This document shows positions 7,654-17,821 of a DNA stretch of 33,428 nucleotides, in pieces. Each line of letters starts with the position of its first letter. Position 1 is the stretch's first letter. The notes under the pieces are model-generated. The model was not told the origin of the DNA, ran no database searches, and worked only from the letters and a program-made list of their open reading frames with translations. The DNA is from Planctomycetia bacterium. GTDB lineage: Bacteria; Planctomycetota; Planctomycetia; Pirellulales; UBA7805. The stretch covers positions 1 to 33,428 of the forward strand of contig JAIOQB010000389.1 of NCBI GenBank assembly GCA_021413585.1, written 5' to 3'. The translations under genes were made by a program, and so were the position numbers.

Positions 7654-7674
7654 CCACGGGGTTTACCCCCGTGG
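7654..7674. repeat. Short hairpin after the Cys-rich gene
   Basis: CCACGGGG-TTTAC-CCCCGTGG forms a perfect 8-bp stem with a 5-base loop, 18 bases after the stop of the Cys-rich gene. There is no T-tract; the unit resembles dispersed intergenic palindromes. Confidence 0.6.
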
Positions 7675-7722
7675 AGTTTATCTTCGTGGAAACCGCGATT
7701 CGCAAAATTGAGAAATCCAACC

Positions 7723-7765
7723 GAAGCCCCGCAGCCAACCCGGCTGCGGGGCTTCGTTCGTTTTT
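7723..7765 (+). terminator. Rho-independent terminator of the Cys-rich gene
   Basis: A perfect 14-bp stem (7723-7736 with 7742-7755, GAAGCCCCGCAGCC and its complement) with a 5-base loop is followed by GTTCGTTTTT. It lies about 90 bases after the Cys-rich gene, ending that transcript before the next gene. Confidence 0.9.
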
Positions 7766-7884
7766 AGGGCCGGATGTTTCCCCCCAGCACAGCAAAGCGG
7801 CCTCAAGGTTGACAACGCCATTCTCGGCCGCCAAAGTGGTAGGCTCCCTACCGCCGCTCATAGAATCCCCCCAGGAGCAAGGCC

Positions 7885-9693
7885 GTGATGTTGCTGACGA
7901 AAAGTGCGCTGGTGCCAGGTCTCGTGGCGGCCGCGGTGGTTGCGATTTCCGCGACGGTGCTGGCCGAGGAGCCCAACGGGCCGTTTGAGAACATCAAGTT
8001 CTCGCCTGTGACCGTCGCGTGGCAATACAGCAACGACGGAGGCCAGACGTTTAGCGACAAGCCCCATCCCGCGCCGCCGCCGGGACCGGACCCGCGTTCC
8101 GCAGGCGGCAAGAGCTATCCCTTTGTCTGGAAAGGGACGTTCGAGCTGGCCGATCCCGCGAAAACCGCTGGCCTGTGGGTGCGCATGTTCGAGGAACACA
8201 CGGGGGGCAACGCGCCCCGCGCGTCGATCTGCAATGGCGACCTGGTGGCGGCCAGCGGCGGCTATTGGAAAGACCTGGGCTTCTGCCCCACGTTGCTGGA
8301 CGCCGCGATCACGCTCAATGGCAAAGAAGTACCAATTGCGCACGGGCCGATCGTGCAATTCTGGGTTCCGTTGATCGGCGAGTTCCAGAAGGGGGAAAAC
8401 ACTGTCGAGCTTCGGGGCAACGTGTACACGTACTGGGGCGGCGCGGCGTACACAGGTAAGGCGAACGGCCCGGTCATGGCGCTGGATGCCCGCGTGATCT
8501 CGGCCGAGCCCCAGCCGTGCGAGATTTTCAACGGCCCGCTGCTGGGCGATTTTGGCGATGGCTACTTCACGCTCGCCTGCCGCACCCAGTTGCCGGCGGA
8601 GTTGACCGTGGAGGCGAAGCCCGTCGAGGCTAACTCAGCCGAGCCGGCGGGCGCCGCGGTAACCGCCGTATCGAAACTGGGCATCTGGCACCGCGTGAAA
8701 GTCGAGGTGCCCAAAGGAACCCGCCAGATCAGCTACACACTGTCGGCCAAAGTCGGCCCGCACGTGACGAAGCGCGGGCCATTCACGCTGACGCTTCCCG
8801 GCAAACAATATCGTTTCGCCGCCTTTGGGCATGCGTTGCAGCAACCCGGCAACGACGAGCCGTGGGGAGCCAACTCGAAGCAAGTTCACAAGGCGCAGCC
8901 GAGCTTCGTCGTCAACACGGGCAATCTGATGGAGCAGGAGTCGTGGTCGTTTCAATGGGATAAGGCGTACGCCGGTCCGGCCGCCGAACTGCTGGCCAGC
9001 GTGCCCACGCTCACTACTCCCTGCAACCACGACTTCACTGGCATCTTTAACGAGTTGCACTACACGCCCGCCGCCGATGGTTATTCGCACAATTGGACAA
9101 AAGTCGTCGGGCCGGTGAGATTCATCGGCATCGACGGCAATCAAGACTGGCCCGCCGGCGGGGAGAACGCCAAGTGGCTGGAGGAGGTGCTCAAGGCCGC
9201 CAAGGAGAAGTACATCATCGTTCTGGCCGGCTACCCTGGCTACACGTCGGGCATCAACAGCAAGCGATTTTTTCCCGTGCATCTGCAAGCGCGCGACGTG
9301 GTGCTTCCGCTGCTGGGCAAGTACAACGCCACGCTGATGCTCTCGAGTTGGGATCCCACCTACGAGCGGATCGAGCCCACTCCGGACAAAGGAGTCACGC
9401 AAATCGTCACCGGCTGCATTGGCAAAGGTGCGTGGCACAAGTGGGACAGCCGATTTGGCATGCATCACGCGTTCGGCCCCGGCCCCACGGCAAACCCCCG
9501 CGGCACGCAAGGCAAAGTGACGCTCCCCGACGGCCGCGAGTGGGTCGGTTATTTCAGCACGCGCCACTTCTGCCTGTTCGACGTCAGCGAGGAGGCCATC
9601 GAGATGAAGGTGCTGGCGTGCGCGGGTTCGCCCGACGTTGACACCAAGGATCTCAAGGTCATCGATCAGAAGACGTTCAAGCCGCGGAAGTGA
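7885..9693 (+). CDS. Secreted purple-acid-phosphatase-like protein with degenerate active site
   Basis: The protein has 602 residues. A signal peptide (about 1-27, cut near VLAEEP) is followed by a beta-rich region to about 300 and a calcineurin-like phosphoesterase fold at about 308-515. The fold is clear from its order: YRFAAFGHA, PSFVVNTGNLMEQ, VPTLTTPCNHDF, VRFIGIDGNQ, WLEEVLKAAKEKYIIVLAGYPG, NATLMLSSWDPTYERIEP, GVTQIVTG. In active relatives these read GDT, TGDL, GNHD, FHHPPY, SGHDHNYER. Here the metal ligands are replaced: GH (315-316), TGN (345-347), GYPG (449-452) and SSWDP (487-491); only NHD (381-383) is kept. It is therefore probably a non-catalytic homolog, perhaps a binding protein. 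Start: GTG 7885 lies 7 bases after AGGAG; ATG 7888 is equally possible. Confidence 0.92.
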   Translation: MMLLTKSALVPGLVAAAVVAISATVLAEEPNGPFENIKFSPVTVAWQYSNDGGQTFSDKPHPAPPPGPDPRSAGGKSYPFVWKGTFELADPAKTAGLWVRMFEEHTGGNAPRASICNGDLVAASGGYWKDLGFCPTLLDAAITLNGKEVPIAHGPIVQFWVPLIGEFQKGENTVELRGNVYTYWGGAAYTGKANGPVMALDARVISAEPQPCEIFNGPLLGDFGDGYFTLACRTQLPAELTVEAKPVEANSAEPAGAAVTAVSKLGIWHRVKVEVPKGTRQISYTLSAKVGPHVTKRGPFTLTLPGKQYRFAAFGHALQQPGNDEPWGANSKQVHKAQPSFVVNTGNLMEQESWSFQWDKAYAGPAAELLASVPTLTTPCNHDFTGIFNELHYTPAADGYSHNWTKVVGPVRFIGIDGNQDWPAGGENAKWLEEVLKAAKEKYIIVLAGYPGYTSGINSKRFFPVHLQARDVVLPLLGKYNATLMLSSWDPTYERIEPTPDKGVTQIVTGCIGKGAWHKWDSRFGMHHAFGPGPTANPRGTQGKVTLPDGREWVGYFSTRHFCLFDVSEEAIEMKVLACAGSPDVDTKDLKVIDQKTFKPRK

Positions 9694-9710
9694 GAAAGGA
9701 ATGTAGCTCC

Positions 9711-11240
9711 ATGCTGATCGGTCAGGTACTCCAGCAAAGTCGTCGGCGGTGGCCGGAGCGGATCGCTGTCTGGTTTGGTGGTCGGCCTTGGACGTATGCC
9801 GAGTTGGACGACGTTACCGATCGGATCGCCGGCGCGCTGGCGGCAAAGGGAATTGCGGCCGGCGATCGCGTAGCGGTCTTTCTGCCTAATTGCCCGGAGC
9901 TGGTGTTCGCGTACTTCGCCTGCTTCAAGTTGGGTGTGATCGCCGTGCCGCTCAACTACCGGTATCGACAGCTCGAGGCGGAGTATGCGCTGCAACATTC
10001 TGGCGCCGTTGCCCTGATCGTCGATCAATCGCTCCTGGCGGAGGTGGAAAAATTGCCGCTGGCGGAGATGGGGGTGCTGCACCGGTTTCTGGTTGGTGGA
10101 CCGTCCGGCGGATCGCCGTCCTTTCGGCCCTTCGACGAATTGCTCGCCGGCGAACCTCAGCCGGTTCCGACCGCGACATTCGACGCCACTCAATTGGCCG
10201 CGATCTTGTACACCTCGGGCACGACCGCCAAGCCCAAAGGGGTGATGTATAGCCACGCTTCGCTCTACCGCAATTGCGAGATTCAGACAGAAAGTTTCGA
10301 GTTCACGCCCGTGGATGTGCTGCTGATCTCGACCGCTGCGTGTCATGCGGCCGCTTTCACCGGCCAACTGCTGCCCGGCCTGTTCGCGGGCAGCACCTGC
10401 GTGCTGACGTTTCTGCCCAGCCCGGCCCAAGTCGTGGCGGCCATCGAGCGGCACGGCGTGACGCGCGTGCAGATGCTGCCGGCCACGCTGGAAGATCTGG
10501 TGGAGCACCTGGAGGCCTTGCCGGCCGTCGCGCTGAAATCATGGCGCTGCTGCACCGCCGGCGGTGACGTGGTCCCGCTCGATCTGCATCGCCGGTTCCA
10601 GAACATGACCGGCTTTGAAATCACCGAATTGTACGGCATGACCGAGCTGTTAAGCTGCATCAGCAACTTACCGTTCGGACCGAAGCGACTGGGTTCGATC
10701 GGCAAGCCCGTGGTGCGGACGTCGCTGCGAATCGTCGGCGACAACGAGGGGGAGCTGCCGGCAAATGGCGTGGGCGAGTTGCTGGTCAAAAACGACGCCA
10801 TGATGGTCGGTTACTGGCGGAACGCGGAAGCCACCGCGGCCGCGCTGCGCGACGGCTGGATGCACACCGGCGACGTGGCCCGCGTGGATGACGAGGGATA
10901 TTGCTGGTTTGTCGGCCGCCAGAAGGAGCTGATCATTCGCGGCGGCTCGAATATCTCGCCGCTGGAAGTGGAGGAAGTTCTCGACGAGCATCCGGCCGTA
11001 CATCTGAGTTGCGTTGTCGGCGCGCCGGACAAGCATTTTGGCGAGATCGTTACGGCCTACGTTGCCCTGCGCCGCGACTGGCAAGACGCGCCGTCGCCCG
11101 CGGAGCTGCGCGCGTTCGTCGCCGAGCGGATCGCCGCGTACAAAGTCCCCGACAAAATTACGATCCTCGACGAGCTGCCGCTGAACGCCACCGGCAAGGT
11201 GGACCGCAAGAAGCTGCACGCGCAGATTAACGCCCCGTAG
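9711..11240 (+). CDS. AMP-forming acyl-CoA synthetase / AMP-dependent ligase
   Basis: The protein has 509 residues of the ANL superfamily. Motifs, counted from ATG 9711: AILYTSGTTAKPKGVMYSH with YTSGTT at 167-172, ELYGMTE at 306-312, GWMHTGDVARVDDEGYCWFV, GRQKELIIRGGSNISPLEVEE, and LPLNATGKVDRKKL with the catalytic Lys at about 496. It would activate a carboxylic acid, probably a fatty or aromatic acid, to acyl-AMP and then acyl-CoA. The substrate cannot be read from the sequence. The start follows AAGGA by 11 bases; a GTG at 9690 overlapping the previous stop is an alternative. It begins 17 bases after the phosphoesterase-like gene and may be co-transcribed with it. Confidence 0.95.
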   Translation: MLIGQVLQQSRRRWPERIAVWFGGRPWTYAELDDVTDRIAGALAAKGIAAGDRVAVFLPNCPELVFAYFACFKLGVIAVPLNYRYRQLEAEYALQHSGAVALIVDQSLLAEVEKLPLAEMGVLHRFLVGGPSGGSPSFRPFDELLAGEPQPVPTATFDATQLAAILYTSGTTAKPKGVMYSHASLYRNCEIQTESFEFTPVDVLLISTAACHAAAFTGQLLPGLFAGSTCVLTFLPSPAQVVAAIERHGVTRVQMLPATLEDLVEHLEALPAVALKSWRCCTAGGDVVPLDLHRRFQNMTGFEITELYGMTELLSCISNLPFGPKRLGSIGKPVVRTSLRIVGDNEGELPANGVGELLVKNDAMMVGYWRNAEATAAALRDGWMHTGDVARVDDEGYCWFVGRQKELIIRGGSNISPLEVEEVLDEHPAVHLSCVVGAPDKHFGEIVTAYVALRRDWQDAPSPAELRAFVAERIAAYKVPDKITILDELPLNATGKVDRKKLHAQINAP

Positions 11241-11307
11241 GTCAGGCCTCTGGTCTGACACATCGGATCGGATTTAAAGATTCTGTCAGGCAAGAGGCCT
11301 GACCTAC
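11237..11307. repeat. Inverted repeat of the GTAGGTCAGGCCTCT family
   Basis: Arms 11237-11259 and 11285-11307 pair with two mismatches. The left arm starts inside the stop codon of the acyl-CoA synthetase gene. The same GTAGGTCAGGCCTCTGG core occurs at 13607 in this window, so it is a dispersed element. It may end transcription after the synthetase gene. Confidence 0.8.
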
Positions 11308-11344
11308 GGAGAGCGACTAAGCCGTGGAGCGAATGAGTTAGACC

Positions 11345-12871
11345 ATGACGATCAGCAGTGAGCCCGAGCGCGCCGCGGCACCCGCACAGCCCATCTCTCG
11401 CTGGTGGGTGCTCACGGCGGTGGAGTGCGGCAATTTCGTGGTCTATATGGATGGGTTCATCGTCACGCTGGCGCTGCCGTCGATGGCGCGGCACTTCGGC
11501 GTGGGCATTCACGAGATCAAGTGGGTGCTCGTCGCTTACCTCGCTGCGCTCACCATCACGCTCCTGCTGGCGGGCCGGATGTCGGACCGCTGGGGGCGCA
11601 AGCGGATCACGGTGATCGGCGCGGTGCTGCTGGCGGTGGGCGCCATTTTGTGCGCGCTGGCCCCTACGCTGTCGTCGCTGATTGCTTTCCGCATCGTGCA
11701 AGGTTTGGGAGGCGCGATGGTGTTGGCCAATGTGATGGCCGAAATCACCGCCGTCTTCCCGCGTGAAGAGCGGCGGCGGGCGATGGCGGTCAACGCCTCG
11801 GTGCTGGCGATGGGGCAAATCACCGGCCTGGTGTTGGGGGGATTCTTGATCGAATCGCTCGGGTGGCGATCGATCTTCATTCTGATCGGAGCGATCGGCG
11901 GGCTGGGCGTAATGCTCGACTTGTTGGTTCTCCGCAACCACGCCGCGACTACGAATGAGTCGCTCGACTGGCGGGGAGCGGCGCTGTCGATCCTGGTCGT
12001 CGGAGCGCCGTTCATGCTCGTCGAGCGGCTGTCGCATCACTTGCTGGACCCGATCGGGATCACCGTGTTGCTGGGGAGCGTGGTATTTCTCGGGCTATTC
12101 GTGGCGGCCGAACGAAAGGCGGCCTGGCCGTTGTTGGATTTGCGGCTGTTTCGGTACAAGCCCTTCACGTTCGGCTCGGTGGCGGCCGCGTTTTATTTTA
12201 TTGCCGCGACATTCGGCTACGTGCTGATGCCGCTGTACGCCCAGATTGTGCTCGGTTTGTCGCCGTTTTCTGCCGGGCTGTTGCTGGTACCGATGTCGTT
12301 ATCGCTAACGATCACGAGCCAGTTGGTGGGGCATTTAAGCCACCGGTTTGGTGCCCAGTGGAGTCGCTGGTTGAGTGCCCGCATCGTCAGCACCGCCGGG
12401 TTGCTCTGCGTGAGCGCGGCGGTGTTCGGGATGTCGCTGCTCGGGTCGCATCCGCCTTATGCTTATGTGATCTGCCTGCTGGTGCTGGCCGGGGCAGGGG
12501 GCGGGTTGTTTCATCCGCCGAACAACGTCTCCGTGCTGGGCGGCGTGCCGGCCAAAGATCTCGGCGCAGCCAACGGATTCTTCACCACCGCCCGCAGCTT
12601 CGGCCAGGCGATCGGCGCCGCGCTGGCCGCGTCACTGCTCGGCCATGGGTTGCAAGCGCTGGGGGCGCTGCATGTGCTGACCGAACGTCCGGGCACCGCG
12701 ATCGGAAGTCACACGCTGGACATATATCTTCAGGCCCAGACGTTCGCGTTTTGCACCGGCGCCGCGTTGGGACTTGTCGGCGCGGTGTTATCGGCGCTGC
12801 GAGGCAAGGAAGCCGATGCTGGACCGGCGGCGGTGGCGACAGCGGGAACTGCTGGTTCGGGCGAGAAATAA
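11345..12871 (+). CDS. MFS transporter, DHA2 (EmrB/QacA-like, 14-TM) drug exporter family
   Basis: The protein has 508 residues with about 14 hydrophobic segments. The first span contains VVYMDGFIVTLALPSM, the counterpart of the LDxTIVNVALP motif of DHA2 transporters. Motif A is GRMSDRWGRKRI (77-88) between the second and third spans. An antiporter-type motif C is seen in LAMGQITGLVLGGFLIESLGW (about 154-174). The protein probably exports a small lipophilic compound in exchange for protons from the inner membrane. It lies 104 bases after the acyl-CoA synthetase gene, separated by an inverted repeat, so a shared pathway is only a possibility. The C-terminal 25 residues are Ala/Gly-rich and unstructured. 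Confidence 0.94.
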   Translation: MTISSEPERAAAPAQPISRWWVLTAVECGNFVVYMDGFIVTLALPSMARHFGVGIHEIKWVLVAYLAALTITLLLAGRMSDRWGRKRITVIGAVLLAVGAILCALAPTLSSLIAFRIVQGLGGAMVLANVMAEITAVFPREERRRAMAVNASVLAMGQITGLVLGGFLIESLGWRSIFILIGAIGGLGVMLDLLVLRNHAATTNESLDWRGAALSILVVGAPFMLVERLSHHLLDPIGITVLLGSVVFLGLFVAAERKAAWPLLDLRLFRYKPFTFGSVAAAFYFIAATFGYVLMPLYAQIVLGLSPFSAGLLLVPMSLSLTITSQLVGHLSHRFGAQWSRWLSARIVSTAGLLCVSAAVFGMSLLGSHPPYAYVICLLVLAGAGGGLFHPPNNVSVLGGVPAKDLGAANGFFTTARSFGQAIGAALAASLLGHGLQALGALHVLTERPGTAIGSHTLDIYLQAQTFAFCTGAALGLVGAVLSALRGKEADAGPAAVATAGTAGSGEK

Positions 12872-12906
12872 CCTGCACGTTGCCGAGTTGCGCACTTCTG
12901 GCCGCG

Positions 12907-13365
12907 CTACTTCTGCCAATAATCAACGGTGTCCAACCGAATCTCGCCGCTCGACGGACTGTAAACCCAGCCGCCGCCGTTGCCCGCGGTGATGTCGCCA
13001 GCCACGACCTTCGCGGCGGCGGAGTTCTTAACGACTCGGCTCCCCGTCAGCGAGTTTTCCAGCACCGCGGACATGTATGGCCCGTAGGTTTTGCCCTGGT
13101 AGGCCTTGGCGATGGTCAGGTCTGAAAGCGTGGCGTTGGGCAGCGTGCCGCCGTGCTCGGCCTTGAAGAGTTCAATCTGGGCCCGCATGGTGTTCAAATT
13201 GAACAGAGCGGTGCTTACCTTGGCGTCCTTTGTCGTCTCGGTGAACTGGGGAATGATCATCCCGGCCAGGATCGCCATGATCACCACCACGATCAGGATC
13301 TCGATGAGCGTGAAGCCCGTGCGGCGGTTGGGATTCAACGTGCTCATTTTGCTCAGCGATCTCAT
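12907..13365 (-). CDS. Type II secretion/type IV pilus pseudopilin (GspG-like)
   Basis: The protein has 152 residues. The prepilin peptidase site is RRTG/FTLIEILIVVVIMAILAGMIIPQF: cleavage would occur after G17, leaving F18 as N-terminus with the conserved Glu at +5 (E22). The hydrophobic helix (18-38) is followed by a soluble domain with an ALFNLNTMRAQIELFKAEHGGTLP segment seen in planctomycete GspG-like pilins. I use ATG 13363-13365; ATG 13345-13347 (MSTLNPNRR) would give a more usual short leader, and neither has a good ribosome binding site. No other secretion gene is adjacent, which is normal for the many dispersed pseudopilins of planctomycetes. It converges on the MFS gene with a 35-base gap. 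Confidence 0.92.
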   Translation of the reverse strand: MRSLSKMSTLNPNRRTGFTLIEILIVVVIMAILAGMIIPQFTETTKDAKVSTALFNLNTMRAQIELFKAEHGGTLPNATLSDLTIAKAYQGKTYGPYMSAVLENSLTGSRVVKNSAAAKVVAGDITAGNGGGWVYSPSSGEIRLDTVDYWQK

Positions 13366-13606
13366 CAACGAGGATTTCGCAACGTGATTGCGCTTACACC
13401 GTCCGCCCGGTTGTGGCCCCGAAACGGCCCACAGAAAATATAAGTCACAGGGCCCGCGAGTTCAGCAGCCGAATGGCGTTAAAGTGCCGAAGATATCGAT
13501 TGCGACGCGGGAGAGGCAGAAAAAGTCGCCCAAAAACCGGCCTTCGCCCCCCTGCCCCTACGGCTTCACCCTCTCCTGCTTCATCCATCGGCAACTCCGT
13601 AGGTCC

Positions 13607-13639
13607 GTAGGTCAGGCCTCTGGCCTGACCTACTTTTTT
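13607..13639 (+). terminator. Perfect hairpin with T-tract (GTAGGTCAGGCC family)
   Basis: GTAGGTCAGGCC (13607-13618), a 3-base loop and the exact complement (13622-13633) are followed by six T residues on the plus strand. It looks like an intrinsic terminator, yet no plus-strand gene ends nearby; it lies just beyond the stop of the minus-strand SulP gene. The core repeats the element at 11237. Confidence 0.65.
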
Positions 13640-13642
13640 GCC

Positions 13643-15460
<1,818 letters not shown>

Positions 15461-15912
15461 AACTCACTTGACGCCCCGCAGGGTCAGCGAGCGGGACTAT
15501 TCCTAACTATCGACGGAAACCCTTGAGAGAGAACAGAGAATCGTCTCGCGATTTTGATTTGGGCGGCAATGTAGATCCAACAAACTCGTCCCTGGTTTTC
15601 GACTCCGTCCGTGTGCCACTGCCGGCACTACCAACCCGCTCACCATCAGAAAATCAGACACAAAGTCGCAAAGGCGCTAACACGCACAAAGGAAGACGGA
15701 TCGCGAAAACGCGAAAGCACGAAAACGAAGCCTGTTTGACTGTTGGCGTTGATCCTTGGGTAAGTTCGTGCTTCCCTTCTCGGTTTTTCGCGATTTCGCT
15801 CTTTCGCGTTTTCGCGATAGCGTTGATCGGCCTAACTGCTAGGGCGTTGCTCCAGCCACTCTTCGTGACATAATACTGGACGACGTTCAAGCCACTACAC
15901 GAGGAACATTCT
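15461..15912. repeat. Gene-free spacer with a long imperfect hairpin element (copy 1)
   Basis: No gene is supported in this 452-base divergent spacer. The part at about 15661-15835 is an imperfect inverted repeat: ATCGCGAAAACGCGAAAG (15700-15717) is perfectly complementary to 15801-15818, and flanking bases pair partly. A related copy lies at 21031-21180. AGGA at 15902-15905 is the ribosome binding site of the following gene. Promoters for SulP (minus) and the DUF155-like gene (plus) must lie here, but I cannot place them. Confidence 0.7.
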
Positions 15913-17013
15913 ATGAAAGGCGAGGTGGTTTATCTCTACGCGTACGACGTGGCCAATGAAATTGCCACCGACAAGGTGCAGCAAATTCTCACGACGCGCC
16001 CGGCCCCTGTGCGGATTCGCACGGATCACACGTATCCCAAGGACGTGCCGCTCTATCAGCCGCTGACGATCGAGCCGGAACGGCAGGCGGCGATCGGCGG
16101 CCGGCCGGTGCGGCTGGTGCTGCGGATCTACGATGTGGGCGTGGTCTCGATCACCGTCCGCGTGCCGGTGGAAGTGGGGCAACTGGCAGATCTGCAGCCG
16201 CTGCACAGCCGGCGGCTCGACAATGGGCAGACACTCGACGAGCTGGCCGGAGAGTTGTGCCTCGACGCCTGCAAGAGCCTCGGCGACGCGATGATCGAAA
16301 GCTCGCCACCGACGGAACCGGAGGCATACACCGTATTCTGCCTGACCGAGATCGACGGGACCGCGGATGGAACTAGTGGCGGAGCCACCGACGTCCAGCA
16401 GTGGCTAACGACGCACCGCCGCGCGGTAGCCGGATTGCTGTCCGAAACCGATCCTGCCCGCTTAAGCGAAGAGCAGGTGCGCGAATCGTTCCGCGTCGAG
16501 CGGTCGTTTTCGCTGGGCGACGTGGTGATCATCGACTGGGACGCCGCCCTGCTGGTGGACCTCGACGGCTACGTGGACGACGTGCTGTACATTTTGGAAC
16601 TGGCGAATTTGCAGTTGGAAGAATACCGCCGGATGGACGAGCGGCTCGACAAATATCTCAACCGGGCATACGAGGAAGTGCAGCAGCACCGGTTTGGCAT
16701 CTTCGGCACGTACACGTCGATCCTGCGGAAGCTGCGGCTGTTTCGCGTCGATGTGACGAAGCTCAGCGATGAGGTGTCCCACATAGGCAAGTTTCTGGGG
16801 GATTGGTTTCTGGCCCGCGTGTATCTAGGGGCGAGCGAACGGTTTTACCTGGAGCACTGGCGAACGAGCGTCGAGCAGCGGCTGGACCAGCTCGACAAGC
16901 TGTACAACGTGGTCAACTCCGAAGTGATGAACCGGCGGCTGCTATGGCTGGAGTGCCTGATCGTGGTGTTCTTCGCGATTGATTTGGCGCTGTTGGTGCT
17001 ACTGCGGCGATAG
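15913..17013 (+). CDS. Membrane-anchored protein, RMD1/DUF155-like
   Basis: The protein has 366 residues. It resembles the RMD1/YagE (DUF155) family in layout: an alpha/beta N-terminal part with VRLVLRIYDVGVVSITVRVP (about 66-85), a central segment DVVIIDWDAALLVD, a long helical region (about 230-340, LEEYRRMDERLDKYLNRAYEEV) and a single C-terminal membrane span (about 344-364, CLIVVFFAIDLALLVLL). Most of the protein is probably cytoplasmic and tail-anchored. The family has no defined biochemical role; eukaryotic members act in mitochondria. A GAGGA site 7 bases upstream supports the ATG. It ends 4 bases before the end of the oppositely oriented MpsC gene. Family assignment is moderate; the gene itself is certain. 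Confidence 0.85.
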   Translation: MKGEVVYLYAYDVANEIATDKVQQILTTRPAPVRIRTDHTYPKDVPLYQPLTIEPERQAAIGGRPVRLVLRIYDVGVVSITVRVPVEVGQLADLQPLHSRRLDNGQTLDELAGELCLDACKSLGDAMIESSPPTEPEAYTVFCLTEIDGTADGTSGGATDVQQWLTTHRRAVAGLLSETDPARLSEEQVRESFRVERSFSLGDVVIIDWDAALLVDLDGYVDDVLYILELANLQLEEYRRMDERLDKYLNRAYEEVQQHRFGIFGTYTSILRKLRLFRVDVTKLSDEVSHIGKFLGDWFLARVYLGASERFYLEHWRTSVEQRLDQLDKLYNVVNSEVMNRRLLWLECLIVVFFAIDLALLVLLRR

Positions 17014-17017
17014 CGTA

Positions 17018-17401
17018 CTATTTCTTTCTCGTCTCACGAAGCCGCGGCGGCTCGGCCAGCGTAAAGAGCACCACCTCTTCCCCGGTCAGCGTGCTGATGT
17101 CGTGGTGCAGGCTGAGCACCTTCACGCCCGTGATGTCTTCCACCATCGCCTCCATGAACGGCCGCGCGGTTTCAATGAGGTGGGTGCGGACCTGCTTGAG
17201 CAGGTCGCGTCCCTTCTCGGGCTGCAGCGTCTTCACCAAGTGCTGCTCGGCGGCGGTCAACACGCCTTGCAGGCGGACGACCAGCAGATCGCCCAGCAGG
17301 TGGGCCTGAATGTTCTTGGGGCCGCGGCCCATGTATTCCTGCTCGAAGCGGCCGATCCCCTCGCCAATGGCCGCTTCGATTTCACCCTGGGTTCGCGTCA
17401 T
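17018..17401 (-). CDS. MpsC family (DUF2294) protein, paralog 1
   Basis: The protein has 127 residues and fits the DUF2294/MpsC pattern: an N-terminal helix (EIEAAIGEGIGRFEQEYM), GRGPKNIQAHLLGDLLVVRLQGVLTAAEQHLV, then RTHLIETARPFMEAMVEDITGVKVLSLHHDIST and EEVVLFTLAEPP. The family takes its name from the third gene of the staphylococcal MpsABC system, tied to sodium/bicarbonate uptake and membrane potential, but the protein is small, soluble and biochemically uncharacterised. A second paralog lies 420 bases away on the other strand. It ends tail to tail with the DUF155-like gene. Start ATG 17399-17401. Confidence 0.88.
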   Translation of the reverse strand: MTRTQGEIEAAIGEGIGRFEQEYMGRGPKNIQAHLLGDLLVVRLQGVLTAAEQHLVKTLQPEKGRDLLKQVRTHLIETARPFMEAMVEDITGVKVLSLHHDISTLTGEEVVLFTLAEPPRLRETRKK

Positions 17402-17821
17402 CGTGTACCTGCTGTGTCGACTTCCTATTTCGTCATAATATCAAACAATTCGCCGAGCGGATGACGCGGAATCGGGCTCCTGAGGAACTATAGGCTGCCG
17501 CAAACGCCACTCGGCCGGCCCCTGCTTGCGATATTCCCGACATCTTTCGACAATTACTCACATTGGTGGTTGCTTTCCCTGCGGCACGCTCTAGGATGCA
17601 GTAGAGCGTGAGGGCCAGGCGGATTTGCCGGCCGCCGCGTGAAAGAGCGTGGCGTGCGTGTTTTCGGATGACTAGTTGCAGAGCAGCCTGGCAGGAGCCG
17701 GGGGCTCGATCGCAAGTAAGCCGACGTGGCGGAGTACCTCAGGGTATTCCGCCACGTCGGCTTTTTTTGTCGGCCTATGGCAACACGGCGGCGAACGTCA
17801 CCGTCCGCGAGAAAGAACTCG
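17402..17821. other. Divergent spacer between MpsC paralogs; possible leader or small RNA
   Basis: No protein gene is supported in these 420 bases. The spacer serves two divergent genes. On the plus strand TTGCTT (about 17571) and TAGGAT (about 17593) form a weak promoter-like pair with a 16-base spacer; TAGGAT lies partly in a small hairpin CGCTCTA-GGATGCAG-TAGAGCG. Downstream is a strong terminator (17718-17768) with no plus-strand gene before it. A transcript of roughly 160 bases ending there would be a small RNA or an attenuated leader of the MpsC gene at 17822. It does not match 6S, SRP, tmRNA or RNase P RNA by eye. Confidence 0.35.
17718..17768 (+). terminator. Orphan intrinsic terminator upstream of the second MpsC gene
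   Basis: A 21-bp stem (17718-17738 with 17743-17763, one mismatch; core GCCGACGTGGCGGA) has a TCAG loop and runs into a tract of seven T (17762-17768). On the minus strand there is no T-tract, so it works only in the plus direction. No plus-strand gene lies before it, and the next start codon is 54 bases downstream, so it acts either on a small RNA or as an attenuator. Confidence 0.8.

Noticed and set aside
11057..12040. Minus-strand open frame of 327 codons under the acyl-CoA synthetase and MFS genes
   Set aside because: It is rich in His, Arg and Gln as expected for the reverse strand of high-GC genes, and both overlapped genes have strong family motifs on the plus strand.
17602..17768. 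Known RNA families (6S, SRP, tmRNA, RNase P) for the MpsC spacer
   Set aside because: None of the conserved sequence signatures of these RNAs is present; only a generic terminator is clear.
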